64,000 nucleotides of DNA from an uncultured Litoreibacter sp. (GCF_947487515.1 NZ_CANKWO010000003.1:327103-391102); one strand, 5' to 3'; positions 1 to 9,836 are shown, counted from the stretch's first letter. Numbers and translations are program-made. The notes: generated by a model from the sequence alone, not told the origin.

Positions 1-300
1 GCCGCGAAAGCCAAAGCTGCGAAGCCCAAGGTGACCAAGCCCAAAGTGACCAAACCCAAGGTGACCAAGCCCAAGGTGGTCACACCAAAAGCGGCCAAAC
101 CCAAAGCCACCGCCACCGCGCCAAAGGCCAAGGTCGTGAGCAAAAAGGCGACGCCGAAACCCGCCAATAAGTACAAGCAGTTCTGCGGGGCCAACAGGCA
201 ATGCGGCACGAAGGAATGCAGGGCAGGAAATGCTGGCCAGTTTTTCAAGAAGACCCGAAACTGCAAGTTCTGCTCGTCTTATGTGGAACGCTGCCAATAG
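1..300 (+). CDS. Lys/Ala/Pro-rich basic protein with Cys-rich C-terminus (5'-truncated)
   Basis: The frame is open from base 1, so the start lies upstream; the GTG at 31 is only an internal codon. The visible 99 residues have two parts. Residues 1-57 are a low-complexity basic tail built from K-V-T-K-P and A-K-P-K units, like histone H1-type tails of some bacterial DNA- or RNA-binding proteins. The last ~45 residues hold six cysteines in a C-x5-C-x4-C-x14-C-x2-C-x6-C pattern and end in YVERCQ. The cysteines could bind metal or form disulfides. I do not recognise the family. A nucleic-acid or polyanion-binding role is inference from charge alone. Confidence 0.6.
   Translation, partial: AAKAKAAKPKVTKPKVTKPKVTKPKVVTPKAAKPKATATAPKAKVVSKKATPKPANKYKQFCGANRQCGTKECRAGNAGQFFKKTRNCKFCSSYVERCQ
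28..87 (+). repeat. Four tandem 15-bp coding repeats (Lys-Val-Thr-Lys-Pro type)
   Basis: Units start at 28, 43, 58 and 73. The first three are nearly identical (two or three synonymous changes, all encoding K-V-T-K-P) and the fourth is diverged. They lie in frame inside the Lys-rich gene at the window start, so they expand a protein repeat and are not a noncoding array. Confidence 0.8.
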
Positions 301-576
301 GGACCGTCGCCCGATGGTGCGGACGCGGCGAATGGTTATCTCTGTTTGATCAAAGTAGGCGGCCGCCCAGTTCGGGCTGCGGTCATTGTGCGTGCAGGCG
401 TCACCCTGCGTCCCTTCGGGGAGTATTGCCCCCTTATATGCCGGCGGTCACGGGATGCCCTTTGCAGGGTCATGGACCACAGATCGAATGCAGGGCGTTG
501 AGTGCGCCTTGCGATTGGTTAACCGAGGGCAGGGTATAGGGCCAAGACGTTAAGGTTTGGTGGTGGCGGCGTTCGC

Positions 577-1527
577 TCAACGCTCTTGCTGCAGGCTCTC
601 GCCGCAATGAGGGCAGAAGCACATAGAGGCCTCTTTGCGAGAATTCTGAACATTTCTACGGATGGTTTGCGCGACGCGTTTGCTTAAACCAAGGTCGCGC
701 CGAACCTTTTCAAATACCTCTTCATCTTCGGTGTCGACCTCGTCGTCATCCAGCACTGCACGCAACTTGTCCGCCAGCTCCTCGCGGGAGTGATGCAACC
801 TGTCGGCAAGGCCGCTGGCCAGAATACCGGCAGGTAGGGCGGCCATGCCAATCCCCACAACGGCCACGAGAGATCCGAAAACCTGCCCCGCAGGGGTGAC
901 GGGGGCCACGTCGCCGTAGCCCACAGTCGTCAATGTGGCCATGGCCCACCACATCGCGGCCGGAATGGAGCCGAACTTTTCGGGTTGGACTTCATGTTCC
1001 ACCAAATACGCCCCGCTTGCAGCGAGAATGAGCAACACGATCAATATGAAAAAGCCGGCAAAGAAGGCGTTGGCCTCTTCTTTGAAGACATCAAGCAACA
1101 CCGTCATGGCAGATGAATACCGCGTCAGCTTGAGGAACCGCAGCAGCCGCACGACCCGCAAAAAGCGTAGATCAAGTTTAAAGAAGAACCCAAGGTAGAA
1201 CGGCAGGATGGCCATAAGGTCAATCACCGCCATGGGAGACTTCATGTAACTTAGGCGCGGATTGGGGTGATCTTGATACTTGGGGTCCTCAACACTTGTC
1301 CAAACGCGCGCGAGATACTCAAGACTGAAGATCGCCATTGATATGACTTCAATCACCCAAAACGCAGCGTGAAATCGCGCGTCTATACTTTCCACGGTTT
1401 CCAATATGACAGCCGCCACATTGATCGCGATGAGCGCAATCAAAAACAGGTCTAGAAAACGGGCCAGCCAGTCTGATTTTTGATCAGGGTCGAGAAGTCG
1501 AAAGGCGGTTTTACGATATGTGTTCAA
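577..1527 (-). CDS. Voltage-gated-type potassium channel, six-TM single-subunit
   Basis: Inner-membrane K+ channel subunit of 316 residues, expected to work as a tetramer. S1-S3 are hydrophobic stretches at about 22-42, 54-72 and 98-116. The S4 voltage sensor at 121-136 has regularly spaced arginines (RFLRVVRLLRF). S5 lies near 155-175, the pore helix and selectivity filter TVGYGD at 201-206, and S6 follows to ~240. The cytoplasmic tail is acidic (DDDEVDTEDEEV) and then ends in a small C-x2-C motif (CPHCGES), which looks like a zinc knuckle. The start is a TTG at 1527 with only a weak upstream GGAA; no ATG lies upstream in frame. It appears monocistronic. Eukaryote-like gating is inference. 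Confidence 0.88.
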   Translation of the reverse strand: MNTYRKTAFRLLDPDQKSDWLARFLDLFLIALIAINVAAVILETVESIDARFHAAFWVIEVISMAIFSLEYLARVWTSVEDPKYQDHPNPRLSYMKSPMAVIDLMAILPFYLGFFFKLDLRFLRVVRLLRFLKLTRYSSAMTVLLDVFKEEANAFFAGFFILIVLLILAASGAYLVEHEVQPEKFGSIPAAMWWAMATLTTVGYGDVAPVTPAGQVFGSLVAVVGIGMAALPAGILASGLADRLHHSREELADKLRAVLDDDEVDTEDEEVFEKVRRDLGLSKRVAQTIRRNVQNSRKEASMCFCPHCGESLQQER

Positions 1528-1700
1528 TGTGCCGGTTCCAAATGTGTGTCCAAAGCGTAGCCTGAACTCTTCCGAAGGTTAATGGCCAAGTTATCGGGAA
1601 ATGTAGGGCGCAAAGGCCGGACAGTTTTTCGCGGGGGACTTCTGGAGGCTGAATCCAAAAGATGCAGTATTGCCCGTGTTACTATAGTTTGAGAATTTAC

Positions 1701-1949
1701 ATGTTTACCAAAAAAATCGCTGTTGCCATCGTCGGGATGTCTCTTTTGGCGTCCCCTGCCGTGGCCGGAAATACGACCATGAAAAACGATGCGGGCGACA
1801 AGATTCGGATTGCTTGCAAGGACAGTGGCTGCACTGTGAAAAGCAAGAAATCAGACGCCAAGAAATATGGCTTGGTCGAAAAGACCAAGGGCGGCGTGGA
1901 CACATTCAAAGCGCTTGAGGCGAAGTATCAAGGCTTGGGATACAAGTAA
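1701..1949 (+). CDS. Small secreted protein, unknown function
   Basis: 82 residues. A clear Sec signal peptide (MFTKKIAVAIVGMSLLASPAVAG) ends with an A-V-A type cleavage site near residue 21. The mature part (~60 residues) is basic and has two cysteines in C-K-D-S-G-C, which may form a periplasmic disulfide. The ATG at 1701 is chosen over an in-frame start at 1662 because the signal peptide begins there. A strong hairpin terminator follows 14 bp downstream, so the gene is probably a single unit. No family recognised. Confidence 0.65.
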   Translation: MFTKKIAVAIVGMSLLASPAVAGNTTMKNDAGDKIRIACKDSGCTVKSKKSDAKKYGLVEKTKGGVDTFKALEAKYQGLGYK

Positions 1950-1962
1950 GCGACAAAACTGA

Positions 1963-2005
1963 AGGGGCAAGGACAAGGCTTTCGGCCTTACAGACTTGCC
2001 CTTTC
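1963..2005 (+). terminator. Terminator of the small secreted protein gene
   Basis: Two-tier hairpin: outer stem GGGCAAG/CTTGCCC, inner stem AAGGC/GCCTT around a TTTCG loop, followed by CTTTCC. It lies 14 bp after the stop codon at 1949. Confidence 0.7.
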
Positions 2006-2027
2006 CCCCAACTCAGGCTATATGCGC

Positions 2028-2105
2028 GACTGTCTGAAGGGGCGAGAACAGTCTCAAGGCATTCATTCAAACGGGCAGGGTCGGTTTTCCGGCCCTATTT
2101 GTTTT
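2028..2105 (+). promoter_or_regulatory. Structured leader of rpsA with attenuator-like hairpin
   Basis: A GACTGT/ACAGTC inverted repeat (2028-2033 and 2048-2053) is followed by a compact 8-bp hairpin AGGGTCGG-TTTT-CCGGCCCT (2077-2096) and a T-rich run (ATTTGTTTT). The second hairpin has the shape of an intrinsic terminator but sits 111 bp before the rpsA start. It may be a backup terminator for the upstream gene or an attenuator in the rpsA leader. Autogenous control of S1 synthesis is known in E. coli; its relevance here is inference. Confidence 0.4.
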
Positions 2106-2215
2106 GAAAAATGCCCTTGAATTGGAATTGGCCCAGACGACCAACATGAAACCCAAAGACCGGCGGAGACAACCGCTCGGCCCGCATAAACATTAGATTA
2201 GGAAACCCACGCCAC

Positions 2216-3895
2216 ATGGCTACAAATGCAACTATGGACGAATTCGAAGCCCTCTTGAATGAAAGCTTCGAAATGGACACTCCGGACGAAGGTTCGGTTG
2301 TCAAAGGTAAGGTCATCGCTATCGAAGCTGGCCAAGCTATCATCGACATCGGCTACAAAATGGAAGGCCGCGTCGAGCTTAAAGAATTCGCTGATCCAGG
2401 CGAATCCCCGAAAATCGAAGTGGGCGACGAAGTTGAGGTTTACCTCGACCGCGTAGAAAACGCCCGCGGCGAAGCCTCCATCAGCCGCGACAAAGCGCGC
2501 CGCGAGGAAGCTTGGGACCGTCTGGAAAAAGCATACGCTGATGAAGAGCGCGTCGAAGGCGCAATCTTTGGTCGCGTCAAAGGTGGCTTCACCGTGGATC
2601 TGGGCGGCGCAGTTGCGTTCCTTCCTGGCTCCCAAGTTGACGTACGTCCCGTACGCGACGCTGGCCCATTGATGGGCATGAAGCAGCCGTTCCAAATCCT
2701 GAAAATGGACCGTCGCCGTGGCAACATCGTTGTATCGCGTCGCGCCATTCTGGAAGAATCGCGTGCTGAACAGCGTGCAGAAGTCATCGGCAACCTTACT
2801 GAAGGTCAGGCTGTTGACGGTGTGGTCAAGAACATCACCGAGTACGGCGCATTCGTCGACCTTGGCGGCGTAGACGGCCTGCTGCACGTCACCGACATGG
2901 CATGGCGCCGTGTGAACGATCCTCGCGAGATCCTGACAATTGGCGAAACCGTCAAAGTACAGGTTATCAAGATCAACAAAGAGACGCACCGTATCTCCCT
3001 CGGCATGAAACAGCTGCAGGACGATCCATGGGGCGAAGTTGCTGCGAAATACGCTTTGGACTCTACACACCAAGGCCGCGTCACCAACATCACTGACTAC
3101 GGCGCATTCGTTGAGCTGGAGCCAGGCGTTGAAGGTCTTGTGCACGTGTCCGAAATGTCTTGGACCAAGAAGAACGTACACCCAGGCAAAATCGTGTCTA
3201 CGTCCCAAGAAGTCGAAGTCATGGTTCTGGAAATCGACAGCTCCAAGCGTCGCGTTTCCTTGGGTCTCAAGCAGACTCAGCGCAACCCATGGGAAGTGTT
3301 CGCAGAGAACAACCCTGTCGGCAAAGAGATCGAAGGCGAAGTCAAGAACATCACCGAATTCGGTCTGTTCGTTGGTCTCGACAACGACATCGACGGCATG
3401 GTTCACCTCTCCGACATCACGTGGGAAGGCCGTGGCGAAGACGCATTGGGCGACTTCCGCAAAGGCGACATGGTTAAAGCCGTTGTCACCGAAGTTGACG
3501 TTGAGAAAGAGCGCATCTCGCTCTCGATCAAAGCCCTCGACGGTTCGTTCGACACAGCAGTGGACGGCGTTAAGCGCGGTTCCATCATCACGGTTGAGGT
3601 TACCTCCATCGAAGACGGTGGCATCGAAGTGGAATATGAAGGCGCTAAATCCTTCATCCGCCGCTCCGACCTGTCGCGTGATCGTGCCGAGCAACGCCCA
3701 GAGCGCTTCGGCGTTGGCGACAAGCTGGACGTACGTGTGACCAACGTGGACGCAAAAACCCGCCGCTTGGGTCTGTCCATCAAGGCACGTGAGATTGCTG
3801 AAGAGAAAGAAGCAGTTGAGCAGTACGGTTCTTCCGACTCCGGCGCATCCTTGGGTGATATCCTTGGTGCGGCTCTGAAGTCCGACGACGAGTAA
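2216..3895 (+). CDS. rpsA: 30S ribosomal protein S1
   Basis: RNA-binding protein of the small subunit that helps bring mRNA leaders onto the ribosome. It has 559 residues and six S1 (OB-fold) domains at about 26-92, 112-175, 198-264, 285-351, 370-440 and 457-526. Domains 3-6 carry the repeated signature (N-I-T-E-Y-G-A-F-V-D-L, N-I-T-D-Y-G-A-F-V-E-L and similar). Length and layout match the alphaproteobacterial family. A purine-rich AGGAAA lies upstream of the ATG, and the codon use is typical of highly expressed genes. The cytidylate kinase gene that often precedes rpsA is not present here. A strong terminator follows at 3919. Confidence 0.98.
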   Translation: MATNATMDEFEALLNESFEMDTPDEGSVVKGKVIAIEAGQAIIDIGYKMEGRVELKEFADPGESPKIEVGDEVEVYLDRVENARGEASISRDKARREEAWDRLEKAYADEERVEGAIFGRVKGGFTVDLGGAVAFLPGSQVDVRPVRDAGPLMGMKQPFQILKMDRRRGNIVVSRRAILEESRAEQRAEVIGNLTEGQAVDGVVKNITEYGAFVDLGGVDGLLHVTDMAWRRVNDPREILTIGETVKVQVIKINKETHRISLGMKQLQDDPWGEVAAKYALDSTHQGRVTNITDYGAFVELEPGVEGLVHVSEMSWTKKNVHPGKIVSTSQEVEVMVLEIDSSKRRVSLGLKQTQRNPWEVFAENNPVGKEIEGEVKNITEFGLFVGLDNDIDGMVHLSDITWEGRGEDALGDFRKGDMVKAVVTEVDVEKERISLSIKALDGSFDTAVDGVKRGSIITVEVTSIEDGGIEVEYEGAKSFIRRSDLSRDRAEQRPERFGVGDKLDVRVTNVDAKTRRLGLSIKAREIAEEKEAVEQYGSSDSGASLGDILGAALKSDDE

Positions 3896-3918
3896 TCAAG
3901 CTCGACCAAAAATTGGGG

Positions 3919-3950
3919 AACGGCCTCGCCAGCAATGGCGGGGCCGTTTT
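3919..3950 (+). terminator. Rho-independent terminator after rpsA
   Basis: Stem CGGCCTCGCC/GGCGGGGCCG (one G-U pair) with loop AGCAAT, preceded by AA and followed by TTTT. It lies 24 bp after the rpsA stop. The rest of the gap to ihfB (3951-4188) has no ORF I can support and should hold the ihfB promoter. Confidence 0.85.
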
Positions 3951-4188
3951 CACGTCTACGACCCCGAATCGATCAAAGGCGCAGGGCGGCTTCACGCGGA
4001 ATTGGTGCGATTTTCTAGCCAGTTTTCTGTGCAAAGCAGCAAGACCCGTCGGTTTTCACACGTTTTTCCCCGACATCTTGGAAGAAGATGCGCTCTAAAT
4101 GCTTTCCTCAGTTGGATAATTCGGCCTATAGTTTCCCAAGGCGGGGCTGCCACCCGTATTTAGGAAAAAGTCCTGGGGAGGATATTTT

Positions 4189-4476
4189 ATGATACGCTCT
4201 GAGCTGATCCAAAAGATCGCCGATGAAAACCCACATCTCTATCAGCGGGATGTCGAGCGCATCGTGAACACTGTCTTTGAGGAAATCGTCGATGCAGTGG
4301 CCTCGGGCAACCGCGTGGAACTTCGCGGATTTGGCGCGTTCTCGGTCAAAAAGCGGGATGCTCGCACAGGCCGGAACCCGCGCACCGGTGAATCTGTCCA
4401 AGTGGATGAGAAGCATGTGCCTTTCTTCAAGACCGGCAAGCTGCTACGAGACCGTCTAAACGGTAACGAAAGCTAA
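4189..4476 (+). CDS. ihfB: Integration host factor subunit beta
   Basis: DNA-bending nucleoid protein that pairs with IhfA; 95 residues, the usual length. The HU/IHF fold begins [16 protein letters not shown]. The DNA-intercalating beta-arm with its conserved proline is at residues ~63-70 (TGRNPRTGE), preceded by the G-F-G-A-F turn. An AGGA-type ribosome site (GGGGAGGAT) precedes the ATG. It starts the conserved block ihfB-lapA-trpF-trpB; the next ATG is only 5 bp after its stop. The partner ihfA is not in this window. Confidence 0.96.
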   Translation: MIRSELIQKIADENPHLYQRDVERIVNTVFEEIVDAVASGNRVELRGFGAFSVKKRDARTGRNPRTGESVQVDEKHVPFFKTGKLLRDRLNGNES

Positions 4477-4481
4477 TCTAA

Positions 4482-4841
4482 ATGCGCTACATCCGCTATG
4501 TGTTCATGGCCGTCGTCGGCCTCTCGTTGATTCTTGTCGCCTTGGCCAACCGTGGCATGGTGACGATCAAACTTCTGCCTGAAGAACTTGCAGCCTATTT
4601 GGGCCAGCCTCTCTCCTACGAATTGCCGCTGTTTGTGGTGATCTTTGGCGGGATCATCGTTGGTTTGCTGATCGGGTTTGTCTGGGAATGGTTTCGCGAG
4701 CACAAGCACCGCGCCGACGCCCGCCTGCAAAAACGCGAAAAAGAAAAGCTGGAGCGCGAGGTCAAAGGCCTCAAGCGCAAATCCAACGAAGGCAAAGACG
4801 AAGTTCTTGCCCTTCTGGATGACAGCACGGCGACAAGCTAG
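4482..4841 (+). CDS. lapA: LapA-domain membrane protein (DUF1049)
   Basis: 119-residue inner-membrane protein with two transmembrane helices, at about 4-22 and 43-65. They are joined by a short periplasmic segment and followed by a strongly charged, Lys/Arg/Glu-rich coiled-coil tail (residues ~70-110). In E. coli the LapA/LapB pair controls lipopolysaccharide assembly through LpxC turnover; lapB is not next to this gene, so that role is inferred. It lies between ihfB (5 bp) and trpF (9 bp), an arrangement common in Rhodobacteraceae. Confidence 0.85.
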   Translation: MRYIRYVFMAVVGLSLILVALANRGMVTIKLLPEELAAYLGQPLSYELPLFVVIFGGIIVGLLIGFVWEWFREHKHRADARLQKREKEKLEREVKGLKRKSNEGKDEVLALLDDSTATS

Positions 4842-4850
4842 GCCAATCAC

Positions 4851-5504
4851 ATGACCACGCGCGTCAAAATTTGCGGCCTTGGCCAGCCTGAAGATGTTGC
4901 TGCTTGTGCAGCGGCAGGGGCGGCCTATGTGGGGTTCGTCTTCTTTGAAAAATCCCCTCGCAATGTAAGTTTGGACACCGCGCATAAGCTTTCCTTGGAA
5001 GTTCCTTTGGGGATCGCCAAAGTCGCGCTGACGGTAAACGCCACCGACGCAGAGCTGGATGCACTGGTGGACCGCGTGCCGTTGGACATGTTGCAGCTGC
5101 ATGGCTCTGAAAGCCCAGACCGCGTGGCGCAGGTGCGCGACCGCTTTGGCCTGCCGGTGATGAAGGCCGTGGGCATCGCGGATGAGGGCGATCTGGCGGG
5201 GCTGAATGACTACTTCCGCGTGTCGGACCAAATCTTGATTGATGCCAAACCCCCTAAAGGCGCGGACCTTCCCGGCGGCAACGGCCTCTCCTTCGACTGG
5301 CGCCTGATCGCCGAGCGCCGGTGGGGCATTCCTTGGATGCTGGCGGGCGGGCTGACGCCGGACAATGTGGCCGAGGCGATCCGCCTCACAGGGGCAAAGC
5401 AGGTTGACGTGTCCTCTGGCGTGGAATCCGCGCGTGGGGTGAAGGACGCAAATCTTATCAAGCAGTTCGTAGCTGCCGCCCATGACGATATACCGAAGCT
5501 CTAG
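4851..5504 (+). CDS. trpF: Phosphoribosylanthranilate isomerase
   Basis: Third step of tryptophan synthesis: Amadori rearrangement of N-(5-phosphoribosyl)anthranilate to CdRP. 217 residues, a single (beta/alpha)8 barrel. The catalytic cysteine is in V-K-I-C-G-L at residues 5-10 and the general acid aspartate in L-I-D-A-K-P near 130. The phosphate-binding loops are L-A-G-G-L-T-P and V-D-V-S-S-G-V-E. It is co-transcribed with lapA and followed by trpB after an 84-bp gap. trpA is about 7 kb away on the other strand. Confidence 0.96.
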   Translation: MTTRVKICGLGQPEDVAACAAAGAAYVGFVFFEKSPRNVSLDTAHKLSLEVPLGIAKVALTVNATDAELDALVDRVPLDMLQLHGSESPDRVAQVRDRFGLPVMKAVGIADEGDLAGLNDYFRVSDQILIDAKPPKGADLPGGNGLSFDWRLIAERRWGIPWMLAGGLTPDNVAEAIRLTGAKQVDVSSGVESARGVKDANLIKQFVAAAHDDIPKL

Positions 5505-5588
5505 TTTCCGCGCCTCATTGCGGCCTTACGCTTTACCCCGACCCGTTCACGGGCTACATCAGCTAAGTTGCAACGGGAGTGTTCCAAA

Positions 5589-6821
<1,233 letters not shown>

Positions 6822-6891
6822 GGCGGGCTGATGATCGCCCACGGCGTAGATCACTTTAAGATCAATCGCTTGGGGTGATCTTCACTGAGGC

Positions 6892-7584
6892 TCAGTTGAA
6901 GCGATCCAACAGCTTTTGCATCGGGCTGCGGGTGTCTTCGGCTTCTGGCGAAGGCTCCGCCTGTGTCTGCCCCTGCGTTTGGGGCTTTGGCTTGGGCTGT
7001 GTGGTGGAGGAGCGGGCAGGAGCCACGCGAAGGGCCACAGCGTTAAGAAATTTAGCGCTGTCGTCTTCGGCCAGAAAAGGCGCCCCGTCAGAAACGCCAC
7101 GCAACACATCGTCCAGCCAGTTTTGCTCCGCCTTGGCGAAATCGTTCAGCACATAGGACGGCACTTTGTCTTTGTGACCCGGATGCCCGACGCCAAGACG
7201 CACGCGATCGTAATGCGGCCCGATATGTTGGTGGATCGACCGCAGGCCGTTATGCCCCGCGTGCCCCCCGCCCGATTTGCACTTGGTTTTGGCTGGGGCT
7301 AGGTCGATCTCGTCGTGAAAGACGGTGATATCGGTGCTGTCGAGCTTGAAGAACCGCATGGCTTCGCCCACGGATTGCCCCGACAGGTTCATGAAGGTGG
7401 CGGGCTTGAGCAGCATCACCTTTTCATGACCCAAACGCCCCTCGGACAGCTGCCCTTGGAACTTGGACTTCCACGGGCTGAACCCATGATCATCCGCGAT
7501 GCGGTCCAATGCCATAAAGCCGATGTTATGCCGGTTGTGGCTGTATTTTGCGCCTGGATTGCCGAGGCCTACGAAGAGTTTCAT
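6892..7584 (-). CDS. pth: Peptidyl-tRNA hydrolase with extended C-terminal tail
   Basis: Cytosolic esterase that recycles peptidyl-tRNA released from stalled ribosomes. Residues 1-~185 are the Pth fold: G-L-G-N-P-G with Asn10, catalytic His19 in H-N-R-H-N-I-G-F, the substrate loop F-M-N-L-S-G, and Asp near 92 in V-F-H-D-E-I-D. At 230 residues it is about 35-40 longer than E. coli Pth. The extra tail is rich in Pro, Gln, Thr and Lys and looks unstructured. In many relatives rplY is the direct neighbour; here an SDR and a VOC gene separate the two. Confidence 0.95.
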   Translation of the reverse strand: MKLFVGLGNPGAKYSHNRHNIGFMALDRIADDHGFSPWKSKFQGQLSEGRLGHEKVMLLKPATFMNLSGQSVGEAMRFFKLDSTDITVFHDEIDLAPAKTKCKSGGGHAGHNGLRSIHQHIGPHYDRVRLGVGHPGHKDKVPSYVLNDFAKAEQNWLDDVLRGVSDGAPFLAEDDSAKFLNAVALRVAPARSSTTQPKPKPQTQGQTQAEPSPEAEDTRSPMQKLLDRFN

Positions 7585-7666
7585 ATCGCCGTTTTACCGC
7601 GTCTGCTGGGCGGGGGCCAGAGGGGGAAATCTGCCGTTGATCAAATGATGACCAACGGCAAGCCAG

Positions 7667-8428
7667 TCAGAGCAGACGTGTGGCCATACCACCATCCGCT
7701 GCAAGCGGTGTGCCGGTTATGAAGCTCGATCGGTCCGACAGAAGGAACAAGGCGGCTTGTGCCATCTCTTTCGGGTCCGCCAGGCGCTTTACCGGATGCA
7801 GCCCCGCGATGAATTCATGCGTATCAGGGTCATCCCCTGCCATCGCCGTCAGTGTTCCACCGGGCAACAGGGCGTTGACCCGCACATTTTGCGCAGCATG
7901 ATCACTCGCTAAGGATTGCACCAATCCGATCAGCCCTGCTTTGGATGCAGCGTAAGCGCCCATGCCCGGCATGCCACCGTTGCTAAACCCGACGAAGGAG
8001 CTGGTGAACACCATCGAACCGCCTCCGGCCTCCAAAAGGGCAGGGAGTTGGGCTTTTGCACAGTAGAATGCACTGGTGAGATTGCAGTCGATCACGGATT
8101 GCCAGTTTGTGGTTTCCATGTCGGGAATAGGCCCCATGTCGCCCATCATTCCCGCATTGTTGAAGGCCCCATCAAGGCGGCCAAATTCGAATTTCGCCAA
8201 AGCGACCAGTTCGGCTGAATAGGATTCGTCGGTCACATCCCCTGCGAGGCATACGGCTTTACCGTTGCTTTGCTGTATCTGCCCGACGATTTGGCTAAGT
8301 TCTTTTTCGCGGCGTGCCCCAAGCACAAGATTTGCGCCTTGAGCCGCGAACAAAAGCGCAGAAGCCGCACCGATGCCGCTGCTTGCCCCAGTGATTAAAA
8401 TGGTTTTATCTTTTAGGTCCATGGTCAT
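7667..8428 (-). CDS. SDR-family NAD(P)-dependent oxidoreductase
   Basis: 253 residues, classical short-chain dehydrogenase. The Rossmann motif G-A-S-S-G-I-G lies at ~15-21 and the structural N-N-A-G at ~92-95. The catalytic set is Ser near 144 and Tyr/Lys in Y-A-A-S-K near 160. The C-terminus has the usual P-L-A-A-D-G-G. A basic ARRE after the second strand suggests NADP(H). Two ATG codons (8428 and 8422) are possible; AAGGAAA lies just upstream. It is divergent from the VOC gene across 223 bp in which I see no other gene. The substrate cannot be read from sequence. Confidence 0.9.
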   Translation of the reverse strand: MTMDLKDKTILITGASSGIGAASALLFAAQGANLVLGARREKELSQIVGQIQQSNGKAVCLAGDVTDESYSAELVALAKFEFGRLDGAFNNAGMMGDMGPIPDMETTNWQSVIDCNLTSAFYCAKAQLPALLEAGGGSMVFTSSFVGFSNGGMPGMGAYAASKAGLIGLVQSLASDHAAQNVRVNALLPGGTLTAMAGDDPDTHEFIAGLHPVKRLADPKEMAQAALFLLSDRSSFITGTPLAADGGMATRLL

Positions 8429-8651
8429 GCTTTCCTTTTATTGCATGCCATCTAGGTAGCGAAGGTGATCCAAATGCCGCGACCCGCATCGTGCTTTTAG
8501 CGAAGGCGTGACGTTGAAACAGCAAAGATCGGGTCGGGACGAGCGCGCGAGGATTACCCCTTAGCGAGGTGTTGATGAGGGCGATACTCTGCTCTACCAA
8601 TTTGCAGCAAGGTCGTCGCAACACCTCACTATCGGGAAGGTTACACGTAGT

Positions 8652-9071
8652 ATGATTGCCTATGTCACCGTCGGTGCAGATGATATCGCACGTGCAAAAT
8701 TGTTCTATTCGGCGTTCCTACCGGCGTTGGGCTATGGGGTGAAAGAGGGGCCAGAAGGCCTCAGTTACGCGCTCCCCTTTTCGCCGGACCAGTCCGCTGT
8801 GCCACCAGATTTCTACGTTAAACCAACCTTTGATGGATGTCCGGCCTCGGCTGGAAATGGCGCAATGGTTGCCTTTGAGGCACGCAACCAAAAGCAGGTG
8901 CGCAGTCTTCATTCTGCCGCCATTGCAGCAGGTGGCGCGGACGAAGGGCAACCCGGTTTCCGCGACTCTTATGGGCCACATTTCTTTGTGGGTTATCTTC
9001 GTGACCCTCAAGGCAACAAGATCGCAATATTTTCCAGTGACCCAAGTGAACCCGGGCGTCCCGACGCATAG
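8652..9071 (+). CDS. VOC/glyoxalase-fold protein
   Basis: 139 residues. The protein starts with the family pattern of a metal-site beta strand (M-I-A-Y-V-T-V-G-A-D-D-I) and helix (A-R-A-K-L-F-Y-S-A-F-L-P-A-L-G). It ends with Y-L-R-D-P-Q-G-N-K-I-A-I-F, the usual last strand of a vicinal-oxygen-chelate module. The first metal histidine common in glyoxalase I is not obvious, so a binding or minor-metabolite role is as likely as glyoxalase activity. Convergent with rplY, with a shared terminator between them. Confidence 0.8.
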   Translation: MIAYVTVGADDIARAKLFYSAFLPALGYGVKEGPEGLSYALPFSPDQSAVPPDFYVKPTFDGCPASAGNGAMVAFEARNQKQVRSLHSAAIAAGGADEGQPGFRDSYGPHFFVGYLRDPQGNKIAIFSSDPSEPGRPDA

Positions 9072-9124
9072 GCACTGGCCAAAACGGGTGTTCACAAGTT
9101 CAAGGCAGAAGGGCTGCACAAACG

Positions 9125-9158
9125 AAAAACGCGCGACCCGTTCAGGCCGCGCGTTTTA
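9125..9158. terminator. Bidirectional terminator between VOC gene and rplY
   Basis: Perfect 10-bp stem AAAACGCGCG/CGCGCGTTTT with a 12-nt loop. A-tracts on one side and T-tracts on the other allow it to act for both convergent genes. Confidence 0.85.
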
Positions 9159-9185
9159 ATTAAGTCGCAAGAAGCGGCGGGAGGA

Positions 9186-9836
9186 TTACTCCTCGGCGGC
9201 TGCTTCTGCTTCCGGAGCTTCTTCGCCCTCGGCTGCGTCATCCTCATCATCGCCGGAAGATTTCAGGCTTGATGGAGCGGAAAGAGTCGCGATCACGAAG
9301 TCACGGTCAATCGTAACTTTCGCGCCGTCTGGCAATTTCACGGAAGAAATCGTGACGTTTTCGCCGACTTCAGTCTCGGAGACATCGATAGTGATGCTCT
9401 CTGGGATGTCGCCAGCGGTTACAACCAGCTCAACCTCAGGACGTACCAGCGTCAGAACGCCGCCTTTTTTCAGGCCAGGGGATACGTCTTCGCCAACAAC
9501 TTCGACCGGAATGAACAGGGCGATTTTTGTTGTGCGGCGCAGGCGCATGAAGTCGATGTGTGTTGGCAGATCTTTTACCAGATCGCGTTGCACGTTACGG
9601 CAGATGACGCGGAAGTCTTCTTGGCCTTCGATTTTCATGTTCTGCAATGTGGACATGAAGCGTCCAGCGCGCAGTTGCTTCAGCAACTTGTTGAAGGAGA
9701 TCTGAATGGCTTGCGGCTCTTCACCACCACCATACACGATACCTGGCACCATGCCGTTACGGCGTGCTGCGCGAGCGGCCCCCTTGCCCGTCCCCGCGCG
9801 TGTCTCAACTTCAAGATCAGGGATCTTACCAGCCAT
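9186..9836 (-). CDS. rplY: 50S ribosomal protein L25 (CTC-type, long form)
   Basis: 5S rRNA-binding protein of the large subunit. From the ATG at 9836 ([11 protein letters not shown]) it has 216 residues. A 13-residue longer reading from 9875 lacks family similarity. Residues 1-~95 are the L25 domain ([21 protein letters not shown]) and ~100-190 the CTC/TL5 beta domain. The acidic Ala/Glu-rich tail is common in alphaproteobacteria. It is transcribed away from the MFS gene. Confidence 0.96.
   Translation of the reverse strand: MAGKIPDLEVETRAGTGKGAARAARRNGMVPGIVYGGGEEPQAIQISFNKLLKQLRAGRFMSTLQNMKIEGQEDFRVICRNVQRDLVKDLPTHIDFMRLRRTTKIALFIPVEVVGEDVSPGLKKGGVLTLVRPEVELVVTAGDIPESITIDVSETEVGENVTISSVKLPDGAKVTIDRDFVIATLSAPSSLKSSGDDEDDAAEGEEAPEAEAAAEE

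Noticed and set aside
28-87. CRISPR-like short repeats
   Set aside because: Units are contiguous without spacers and are in frame in a coding region.
201-539. 112-codon plus-strand frame
   Set aside because: Overlaps the Cys-rich gene out of frame and continues through noncoding-looking sequence; no ribosome site.
2198-3694. 498-codon open frame on the minus strand opposite rpsA
   Set aside because: Shadow of the strong codon bias of rpsA; no ribosome site and no family character.
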